Positions 12,633 through 21,658 of a DNA stretch of 64,000 bases are shown here, piece by piece. A model generated the notes under the pieces. That model saw only the letters and a program-made list of their open reading frames with translations, made no database searches and had not been told where the DNA came from. Position numbers and translations under genes: made by a program. Position 1 is the stretch's first letter, and every line of letters begins with the position of its first letter. This DNA is from Tigriopus japonicus (Eukaryota > Arthropoda > Copepoda > Harpacticoida > Harpacticidae), in assembly GCA_010645155.1 (NCBI GenBank), contig JAAGOF010000071.1, positions 555,106 through 619,105 of the forward strand, read 5' to 3'.

Positions 12633-12786
12633 ACGCTCTCCGTGATATTGTACTAATCAAATGTGAAACCATGACTCAACTTGTCCCATTTTTATATATG
12701 TTATGATGATGATTATGAGCTTACTTCCTTGGACAAATGTACTTTTATAAAACAGCAGTGTCTCCAGGCCATCTCGGATTAGTCCA

Positions 12787-12792
12787 ATTAAA
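12787..12792 (+). promoter_or_regulatory. Candidate polyadenylation signal (ATTAAA)
   Basis: ATTAAA lies 155 bases after the stop codon of the adhesion-receptor-like gene, in AT-rich sequence. No perfect AATAAA is seen closer. Confidence 0.4.
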
Positions 12793-12799
12793 TGGATTA

Positions 12800-14072
12800 A
12801 TTTTGAAATGATTGATATGATAGACTAATCAAAAACGATTTTTTTGGTTTGATTATAACGAGATTGGAACTTTCTTCAAACTGTGTTGATGTCAGACTAG
12901 ATTGGCGAAGTTTTAAGGTAAAAACATTAATGTCGTTTGAATATTTCTTTCAAGTCCCAAGATTTGTGACAAGCTCCAAATTGCATAAATCTCAACTTCA
13001 GAAATCACCTTTGTCAATTCTTTTTTAGTTTTTGGAAGTATAATTTATCCATTATATACGTCCATGGGACGGTTACTATGGATTAACCAATGCGCCTAAC
13101 ATAATACTTCACTAAGCTACTTCAAAATAAGGAACAACGTAAAAGTTTTTTCAATATGAGTGTCACATTGCACTAATGTGATGACCAGGGCCAACAGGTA
13201 GTTGTAAATTACATTTTACAAAGTAATTACCAAAATCTTCCATTTTTGTCCAAAATTACAAAAAATGTGAACAATTGCTTGTTCTGCTGAAGATTTTTTG
13301 AAAGGAGGTTAGTTCATCAGTTAAAATGAAAGGTAGGAAACAAACCGTCATGTTATATTTTAGTTACAATAAAAAACATTTGGTTTATCTTGGGGCTAAT
13401 AGAAACATGTAAATTAAATTTTACAATGTAATTACAAAGTGGGTGAGACAAAGCGTAGTGCGTACTACGTCGATTTATCGTGCGGAATACTGGGGTTCGA
13501 TCCCGACTGAGTGCCGTCCTCCAAATTCATCTGTTGGGAGTCAAAATGTAGCGTTAAACCGTTTTCCAATGCAAACAACTACTGATATATATCATTGGCA
13601 ACCAAAACGTGACAAAGAGCGGGAAGATTCCTTAATGGAACACCCTTGATCAGTGATGTACTGATTCCTTAACAAACGAGCAATGTTATTACAAAAATCG
13701 CACCAAAGTTAAAAAAGTAGGAAAATTTAAAATAAGTCTGGGGAAATTGTTTGTTCCCTTCAGAATACACGTAATTTGAAAAAAGGATGGCAAAATCAAA
13801 ATAACCAAAATAAGAAAAGAAGCATCGAGGATTTATTACTGTTGTAACAGTGTGTATTTAGTTTTTTAGCTATTCCAAGCTATTAAGTAATAATTACAGA
13901 TGTTGGGAGTATAGGAAAAGGTCAGTTTCTGTTGCAATTGTTGAGAAAAAAATCAGATTTCGTTACATTACTTCGCAAAATGATTACCAAAAATAATACA
14001 TTTTTTGGCAACATTTTTTCCCAAAATTTGGTGGGCCTATTAACGTTACTGCATAGAATGGTGTGACCTGAT
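12800..14072. other. AT-rich intergenic sequence with repeat fragments
   Basis: No gene is supported. Two diverged copies of a roughly 30-base AT-rich motif (TGTAAATTAcATTTTACAA, then GTAATTACAAA) occur near 13203 and 13410, and a tRNA-like unit sits beside the second copy. The stretch reads as degraded transposon or SINE sequence. Confidence 0.5.
13444..13512 (+). mobile_element. tRNA-derived SINE-like head
   Basis: A B-box (GGTTCGATCC, 13494-13503) lies about 32 bases after an A-box-like AAGCGTAGTGCG (13451-13462), the spacing of an RNA polymerase III internal promoter. The flanks do not pair into an acceptor stem, so a functional tRNA is unlikely. Poly-A tail and target duplication are not clear. 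Confidence 0.45.
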
Positions 14073-15488
14073 CAGTGCTGCCAGGTGGCATATTTGCTTA
14101 ACAGCAATCTAAATCTGCTGCTAGTCTAAATCTGGCATATTTAAGACCTCTCTTCGATGATTTTTTCGTCTTGGCAATTTTTTCAAATCTTGCATATTTT
14201 CTGGCATTCGTTGGCTTGTTGGTAAAAAAAATTTTTAATCATAACATAAAACGCAATGTCTCAATTACTTGTGAAGTCAGATTTGTTTAACGTTCTACAC
14301 AAGGACACATTAACCTCAAACTCAGGAGTATGGATGTTTGATCTTTTTGTGTCAAAGATTGATTTTGGCTTTTTCAGCTTTTGGACAAATTTTGCCACAC
14401 TTAATTTGGCAAAAAAAGTTCGGAAGACGTGTGTATCTGATGAAAACATGCAAATGGTAATTGCGACAATTCCTTTCTTATCTGCACAAGTTGAAGTTGA
14501 AATAGCTATTCTTGATATTTTTCAAAAAGAATGATGTTTTTGTTGCTACGATGTAAAATTCGTTACTGCTCTCAAAAATAAAGTGAAAGCATGAGATGAG
14601 ACCTCTTGAAGACGCAGGCGTTCCAAGACCCACGAAGGAAAATTTCGCCTCAATAACGTTTGATTGAAACCATTTTTCGACTATTAGGAGTTGACCAATC
14701 GTGACGGCGACCTTTATTGAAAATGATTTCCTGTATTCAAATGATCTGATTCATGGCTTTCTATATTTGATGGAAATTGGGCAAACGCTGATTCTTGAAA
14801 TCATTTCTATGTTATTTTAGTTTTTGAATATGGTTGTTTGGGTCATGATGACATACCAGGGAAAACCGCAAATATTTTACGAGAATAAAGAAGGAAATTC
14901 TTCCCTGGAAATGAGTTCTCTAACAAACAGTGGTTGGTTGTGATTGGTTTGAAATCTGGTATTATAAACTTGTAGTTAATAGAAGAAAGATGTTTTGAGA
15001 CAGAAATTGAATGAACAATTTGAAGCCATTTTAGTTGAACGGTGTCCATGCAATTAGAGGTTTTTGAAAATCCTCATTGGAATCATGCTAACAGTACACA
15101 GAGCTGTGCAGGCATCTTATTGCAATGCAACAGTGATATATTCCCTCGAATTTCGTTCTGTAGCATGATATCCTACATTTTTGCTTGATTTGTATTCTGT
15201 AATGATTAACTTTAATGTAAGAGAAAATATTAACTCATGGATCAGTTGTCAATGATCAAATTTGAACTTGATAGTCAAATAATCACCAAACCTTGGATTT
15301 TAACCTTAACTATCCTCGATTTCTTCCATTAAAGATTCCAGTTTTTGATAAACTCAAATGCCAGAATGATATTTATCTTTTTTGAAGAGAAAATTGTTGG
15401 AAAATTTGTCTTTTAGTACTTATAAATATAAAGAATCAAAAGTGAGGTATAACATGTTTATTAGCTGCCTTTCATTTGAAGTTTATTC

Positions 15489-15790
15489 TTTTTTTTGCGG
15501 TTTTTTTTACCGCTACAAGGAATGCGATTCCCTGTAAATTGAAGGATTTCTCCCGACAGCTTCAATCCGACCCCCAGCAGGATTCGAACCTACGCCGTCT
15601 GGGGAAGCACTTACACTCGGCACTTTTAAGAACGCGCTAGTACGGGTGGCCACTCTGGCTTCCTTGAAAGGATTTCTCCCGACAGCTTCAATCCGACCCC
15701 CAACAGGCTTCGAACCTACGCCGTCTGGGGAAGCACTTACACTCGGCACTTTTAAGAACGCGCTAGTACGCGTGGCCACTCTGGCTTCCT
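15489..15790 (-). mobile_element. Head-to-tail dimer of a tRNA-derived SINE (126-bp period)
   Basis: Two copies about 126 bp apart read on the minus strand. Each has an A-box (AGCCAGAGTGGCC) near its start and a B-box (GGTTCGAATCC in one copy, GGTTCGAAGCC in the other) about 60 bases later, like a Leu/Ser-type tRNA with a long variable arm. B-box complements lie at 15580-15590 and 15706-15716; A-box complements at about 15648-15660 and 15774-15786. The copies differ at only a few positions, so the duplication is young. The T-rich tract at 15489-15511 would be the A-rich tail. Confidence 0.75.
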
Positions 15791-16123
15791 TGATATTCGC
15801 TTTTTAGTTTTCAAAAACTGTGCAAAAAAATCATGGCAAAAAGTGCTAAGATTGATGATTTTTTTAACATACTAAAGAAGTTCATGGGAAAGACGCGTCA
15901 TCAGAACACTAGCAATAGTGGCTTTAACATGAAGCCTTTTAAAAGCCTACACAAGAGGTGCAAGCGAAAAAATTGCAGCCAACTGGAACCTTTGACCAAA
16001 AATATCCATGCAAGGGTTTAAACATATCTTATTTTGGGATGCAATGACAGGTTTGATAACAATATCAATTTTTGTTTTAACTTGAACTTCCTGACTGATG
16101 GTGGCAATGGCAAACATTTGTAG

Positions 16124-16369
16124 CTTTAAAAAAGCCAAACAACTAGATAGCGTTGACACTTCTTGCTTTAAAAAAGCCAAACAACTAGACAGAGTTGACA
16201 CTTCTTGCTTTAAAAAGCCAAACAACTAGACAGAGTTGACACTTCTTGCTTTAAAAAAGCCAAACAACTAGACAGAGTTGACACTTCTTGCTTTAAAAAA
16301 GCCAAACAACTAGACAGAGTTGACACTTCTTGCTTTAAAAAAGCCAAACAACTAGAGTTGACACTTCTT
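16124..16369 (+). repeat. Minisatellite, six copies of a 42-bp unit
   Basis: Copies start at 16124, 16166, 16208, 16249, 16291 and 16333. The third is 41 bp and the sixth is shortened by an internal deletion. The unit begins CTTTAAAAAAGCCAAACAAC and ends GTTGACACTTCTTG. The copies are nearly identical and contiguous with no spacers, so this is not a CRISPR array. Confidence 0.95.
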
Positions 16370-16538
16370 TCACATGAGCTTCTTTATTACATACTACGTT
16401 CTTGAAACCTGGCATTCTGGCATATTCTGAGCCGGCAATCTGGCATATTTTGTCCTTTCATGGCACATTTTCAAGGATGTTCTGACACATTTTTCATCAA
16501 GGGACCTGGCAGAACTGCTTGGTCTTGTTAATCCTGTG

Positions 16539-17495
16539 CAGGGTTGCCAGGTTCTAGGGAAGCCTCTCGGCCACTTCTGCTTTGAAATTCGGCCACTTTC
16601 GGCCACTTTTTCGAAGCCTTTGGCCACTTTCGGCCACAAAATAAATTCAATTTGTCACTGAAACTGGCGTTTTCGCCTAAAACTAAAATCACTCTGTCAA
16701 ATTTTTCTCTTTTCATTTCTTTATTTTTTCAAAAAAAATCTGAAAAAAATCGGGCATTCAGTTTAACACCGAAAATGGAAAACAATAGTCTAAAAAAGTT
16801 GTATCACAATAAAGCAAATTTCAATTTCCTCAATCAATATTTGGCCCAGCCTCCTAAATAACATTTCTAATTTCAACATTTCCAAGTAAAGATGCTTAAC
16901 ATTAAATTGTTATCCAATCGGTATAGAAATTTGCAAACACAATGAGGTATGTTTCAAATCTAGAGAAATAAGAGGATCTATTTATCAAATGCTTGGCTGT
17001 GTGAGTTTGACTGGTCCATTTTTGATAAGTTATGCATAGCAATGATTGATGATTTGAGTAACCAAATGAAACCAAAAGTTTCTTCAGAAAGAGGGTTTAA
17101 GATAAAAAACGGAAGTCACATCAACCTAAAATTTCTACTATGGGTGTTTCTAATTCAAAAATTGACCATTTTATCAGGGTTTGCAAGTGCCCAGTTTTTG
17201 GACACAAACTAGATGTTTAAAGTCTATGTATACCTAGATGTCTATGCTCTGGTAGGTAAAACATGGCATATTCAAATATAGTTAGATTTCAGACCATTGC
17301 AGGTTTATTTTACCAAAATCATAAACATTTCGAATATATTTTTGCTATTTTCGGCCACTTTCGGCCACTTTTGGATATGATTTTTTTTCTCGGCTACCAG
17401 ATCTCAAATTCGGCCACTTTCGGCCACTTTTAGTGGCCGAGAGAATATTTTTCTTTCGGTCACCGGGTTTCAAATTCGGCCACCTGGCAACCCTG
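16539..17495. mobile_element. Non-autonomous hAT-type transposon with exact 8-bp target duplication (957 bp)
   Basis: The left terminus CAGGGTTGCCAGGT (16539-16552) is the exact reverse complement of the right terminus ACCTGGCAACCCTG (17482-17495). The flanks carry the same 8-mer, ATCCTGTG, at 16531-16538 and 17496-17503, which is the duplication length of the hAT superfamily. Repeated TTCGGCCACTTTCGGCCACT segments lie just inside both ends. No transposase is encoded, so movement would have needed an enzyme supplied elsewhere. Confidence 0.9.
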
Positions 17496-17503
17496 ATCCT
17501 GTG

Positions 17504-18309
17504 AGTAAAGCCGAAGTGCAAAGCGATTTTTACAAATTCCACAGAACAGGGAGCATTATTAGTAAAAATGCAGGGAAAGTGGTGTTTTTTTATGCTGTTA
17601 CCTTTTTCTGGTGTGATGTTTGCTATTTAAAATTTCTTGGAAGTTTTGCTCAAATTAACAACATAGGCCGAGCTAGAGTGCTCTAGTCCGAGCTAGAGAA
17701 CCTAAGGTAGAGATGGGCTGGCAAAATCTATAAATGCCCAACCAACATGGATCATCTGTGACGTCTTCCAAAATGCAGGAAACAAAAGTTCATGATTAAA
17801 GGATAAAAACGGCCAAAAAAGGTTACTCTGTGAAGTGAAGTTGGGCTTTTGCATGTTTCAGATAGAGCAGCGATAATGAAAGACCTTCATGCCTCGGTTA
17901 TGGGCAAAAGCCGTTTTTCTATTTCTCGGCCAACCAGAGAAAAACAAACTATTTTTAAGCAAGCCTCATTTTGTTGGGGTAGAAAATCTGGCAACTTGGG
18001 AAATTGTCAAAAGCAGCCAAAAATCCCTAAAATTCTCAGAAAAAGAGGTATAATGGGAAAAAGGAGCTCAGAGAGCCAAAAGAGCTATATGCTTAAATTT
18101 GGAGCTAAATTTTCAAAATATCAGGAAAAAGACATACATTTAGCTCTAAAGAGCTAAAATTGGTCAGGCAGGCTGATTGTTGTTGAACTTTGGCAGAATC
18201 AGCTGGATGTTCAACTGAATGCTCTTGACCAATCACCACCATGAATCATTGGCAGTGTGTGTTAGCCTACAACAGAGGGTCTCTTTATTAGGGTCCCTAT
18301 GTCTGAAAG
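17504..18309. other. No supported gene between transposons
   Basis: Short open frames only; the longest (17849-18157, 102 codons) is Lys/Ser-rich with no recognised domain. A small direct repeat (CCGAGCTAGAG) occurs twice near 17670-17700. Confidence 0.5.
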
Positions 18310-19341
18310 CAGGGTTGGGGAGCAATTGTAATTGCAATGCAAATACATGTAATTATAATTAATTACATTTTTGGCCCAAGTAATTGTAATTGTAATTAAT
18401 TACATTTTTGGGCCAAGTAATTGTAATTGTAATTAATTACATTTTTGGGCCAGGTAATTGTAATTGTAATTAATTACAATTTTGGGCCAAGTAATTGTAA
18501 TTGTTATTAATTACATTTTTGGGGCAAGTAATTGTAATAAATTACATTTTTGGGCCAAGTAATTGTAATTAATTACATTTTTGGGCCAAGTAATTGTTAC
18601 TAATTACATTTTTGGGCCAAGTAATTGTAATTAATTAGATTTTTGGCCATGTAATTGACGAATTTTCAATTACAAATTACCAATTACTTTTCAAACTCTT
18701 ACTTTTTTAAATTAACCATAATAGCAATTGATACTTTGAGTTTTCACTTGCAAAGCAATTATTTCGTCATCAATTTGCAGTCAATGTGATGCCACGAACA
18801 GGTAGCTTTTGTTACAATACACACCCAAGCTATCATGTTTAAATACTTTTAAACTAAAATAGCTTTTGACCATGATTTTTTGTGTCAGGAGGGCTTTTCA
18901 TAACTAAGGGCAGACAAATGAGGTGGAAAAATAAAGTTTTAAAAAATCGTCATACTTGATATAGGGTATGTGTATAAAGTTTTCTGGAAAAGAAAAATAT
19001 GCCTTGTGGTTCATGGCATAGTAGTTTTGATATTTAAGCCCGTTCATAAACTTTTGGTTTTTGTAAATCACTCCTTAATATTAATCTTTGTGGCATTATA
19101 AGTTGCCAGTTGGTGCATCGACATTTAAAAATGGCAAATCTGTTTATTTTTCATCGTTATGAAAAAAGGCAAAAGGGTGAAAGAGACGGAAGGATTGTAA
19201 TTGACATGTAATTGATATGTAGTTGTAATTGAAGTCAATTACATTTTCGGATGATGTAATTGTAATTGTATTTAATTACATTTTTCGACAAAGTAATTGT
19301 AATCGTAATTAATTACATATTTCAAGTAATTGACCCAACTC
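18310..19341. mobile_element. Candidate transposon bounded by GTTGGG-type ends and AATTAC arrays
   Basis: The left end CAGGGTTGGGGAGCAATT and the reverse complement of the right end, GAGTTGGGTCAATTAC, are similar but imperfect. Both are followed inward by AATTAC-rich arrays (18363-18645 and about 19195-19325), which would be the subterminal repeats. Flanks share only GAAAG rather than a full 8-mer, so the boundaries are uncertain. Confidence 0.35.
18363..18645 (+). repeat. AT-rich tandem array, nine copies, 37-bp then 31-bp period
   Basis: The unit is TTACATTTTTGGGCCAAG followed by TAATTGTAATTGTAATTAA. Copies begin at 18363, 18400, 18437, 18474, 18511, 18542, 18573, 18604 and 18635. The first four steps are 37 bp and the rest 31 bp, the difference being one ATTGTA hexamer. 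Confidence 0.9.
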
Positions 19342-19370
19342 GAAAGACACTCGGAGTTTCGAGTCGACCC

Positions 19371-21298
19371 TAGTGATGGGGGGCAAACAAGAGATTGGGC
19401 AAGCTGTATTGGCACAGTGCTTGGGCTTGCTGAAGCTTGGCATAGCTTGGGTGTTTGTACAAGTACTTTTCCCAGCTAACAGGTTTGCCAAATTTGCTAT
19501 GAACGAAGAATAACCTTGCCGTCCGAATTTCACTAAACCAGGCTGATTCAGCTAAATAGGGCCCATACCTTTGAAAGGATGTTTTTTTAAGAAAATTACA
19601 CACTTCAATTCTCTCACATGGGGAAATGCAAATATATTTCGAGAATACTAAAAAAAGATGTGGCATTTTACTTTTTCATGCCGGCAACTCTGAGTAAACG
19701 AGATTGTTCAGGAAGTGTGATTTCTAAATCTCGGTCTTGATTAGTCTCAAAAGTGCATTCATGTGTGGCCTAGAACCGAAACAAAAAAAACATGGTTTTG
19801 CAAATGCTATCCAAATTGAAATATTTTTTTTGTTTCACTTCCACTATTTATTGCTAAATTATTAAGGTCAAAAGATCATCGAAAATACAACTTGACATTT
19901 TTTCTTCTAAGTCACACTGAAAGTATCTTAACTCTTCAAAGAGCAACTGCCGGCAACTGCATCTTCCAATGTTCCTTGAGCTTGCCAAGTGTATTGATGT
20001 ATTGCCCAAGTAATGCTTGTCAACAACTTGTTCTTGGGTGTCTGTGATGACTAGGGACGGGCAAATATGGTAAAAAGATTTTTGGTAACATAAACCCATT
20101 TTTCCGCACTTTTGCACTTTTCACCTTTATTTGCACTTTTTATTTACGTTTTTGGACAAAATTGACAAATTGTTAAGAAAATGTAGTGGCTTTTGAAAGA
20201 ATTTTTAGTTTCAAGATCAAATTTTGAACTAGTCAAAAAAGCTTGCATTTGCTATCAACCATTCTTAGCACCTTGAAGAAATATGTGCATTTCAGACGCA
20301 AACCTCACACTTTATTCACCATCTTGCTTTAACTATTACATCCTGTTTACTAAACTAAAGATTAGACAAAAGAATCTCATTGCATGCAACTAACAAATAG
20401 CAAACCTAAATAAACTCATGTTTTGGTAATGGAAGGATCTACTAACAAAATAGATTGCAGAATTAGGTTTGTTGCCTACAAAGATCGCTATTTCTAAAAA
20501 GGGCCGTCCGTTATAAACTTAAAATCATCAAGCTAAGGATACATCAATGTAGCAGTACACATTGTGTACGAAGATATTACTTTTAAGTTCCAAAAGTATT
20601 TGAGAACAGTTTTGATGTGATGAGACAATGAATGCCACATTTGAAATTGAGTTCTGGTAATTAGGCCATGGGTCAAATATTGAAGTAATGCCACTAAAAA
20701 CATGCTTAAAACACGTTTATGACTATTTTCTTTGATCTAATTGTTAGGCACACGTGGGTATTTTTCTGTTCAATTTTGAATGTCTATTTTTGAAGGACAA
20801 AATTGGAGTGATGTAAAGTTATATAAAACAATTTCGACAATATTTTAGGTACATACATCCACGAGACTACCTTTGGAATGAAAAATTCAGAAGAATGTTG
20901 ACTAGAGTATTTTTCATGACTCTACATCCTTTTTGCTAGTGACCTTGTTGATAGAACTCTATTACTTGTGCGGCATTGTCTCTTCACCTCAAACTGGTCT
21001 CAAATGTCTTTAGAACTTGTAAATGACTTCTCCTACTCAATTAGGAGCCGTGGGTACTCCATGAATGACGTTTTAAGTCCAAATGCAAGTTATTTGCTCT
21101 TTTTAACATTTATTTGCACTTTTTTGACATTTATTTGCTCTTTTTGACATTTATTTGCACTTTCAACATTTTTCTGCACTTTGTTTTGCACTTTTGGGCA
21201 CATTTTTTTGCAACTTTTGGTAACTAAAAGGGTAAGATTATTTGCACTTTCTGCCCGTCCTTAGTGATGACTCATTACTTGCCCAAGTCACATCACTG
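19371..21298. mobile_element. hAT-like non-autonomous element split by a later insertion
   Basis: The 8-mer GTCGACCC occurs immediately outside both ends, at 19363-19370 and 21299-21306. The left end TAGTGATGG and the reverse complement of the right end, CAGTGATGT, share an AGTGATG core. Multiple CTTGGGC/GCCCAAG words lie inside both ends. Removing the nested element (20052-21263) and its duplicated 8-mer leaves a unit of about 708 bp. I see no transposase. Confidence 0.75.
20052..21263. mobile_element. Nested hAT-like non-autonomous element (1212 bp) with exact 8-bp target duplication
   Basis: The left end TAGGGACGGGCA and the reverse complement of the right end, TAAGGACGGGCA, match at 11 of 12 bases. 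The identical 8-mer GTGATGAC flanks it at 20044-20051 and 21264-21271. Repeated ATTTGCACTTTTT words occur near both ends, with a dense array at about 21090-21210. It has no coding capacity and lies inside the 19371-21298 element, so it is the younger insertion. Confidence 0.85.
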
Positions 21299-21658
21299 GT
21301 CGACCCTAGTGCCATGGAGAAAAGTAATCGATTTTTGGAATCAAAACACTTCCAAATAAAGTAAAACCTTTCAATGACCTTTCAGTGCATCACCATCTTT
21401 AAGTATCCTTAAACTGTGATTTATTTTTTCTAACTGTGATCTTTTTTTTATTTCTTTAATTAGCTGGTCACTCTGCTCCAACCAAGAGAGCGCGCGCGAG
21501 CATTCCACAACATTCAATAGTCAGCTGATCTTCATCCACAACAAAACAAGAGTGAAACACATTGCATCAACGAGCAAGATACGAACACGAATTTAATCAC
21601 TTCTAAGGACGCTAAATAATCAACTCAATAAGAATGGTGTGATCTCTCGGCAATTATT

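Larger units (their letters stand above)
14073..16517. mobile_element. hAT-like element with 14-bp terminal inverted repeats, carrying SINEs and a minisatellite
   Basis: The left end CAGTGCTGCCAGGT (14073-14086) matches the reverse complement of the right end, CAGTTCTGCCAGGT (16504-16517), at 13 of 14 bases. Copies of CTGGCATATT lie just inside both ends, as expected for hAT subterminal repeats. The flanking 8-mers (GACCTGAT left, CTTGGTCT right) do not match, so this may be a rearranged or composite copy. No intact transposase is present. A 62-codon frame at 15833-16021 starts MAKSAKIDDFF, which recalls the Lys-Ile-Asp-Ser-Phe-Phe N-termini of some transposase-related proteins, but it is too short to assign. 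Confidence 0.6.

Noticed and set aside
16124..16369. CRISPR-like regular repeats
   Set aside because: Repeats are contiguous with no spacers and the genome is eukaryotic; it is a minisatellite.
17849..18157. 102-codon Lys/Ser-rich frame between transposons
   Set aside because: No transposase or zinc-finger signature; probably transposon debris.
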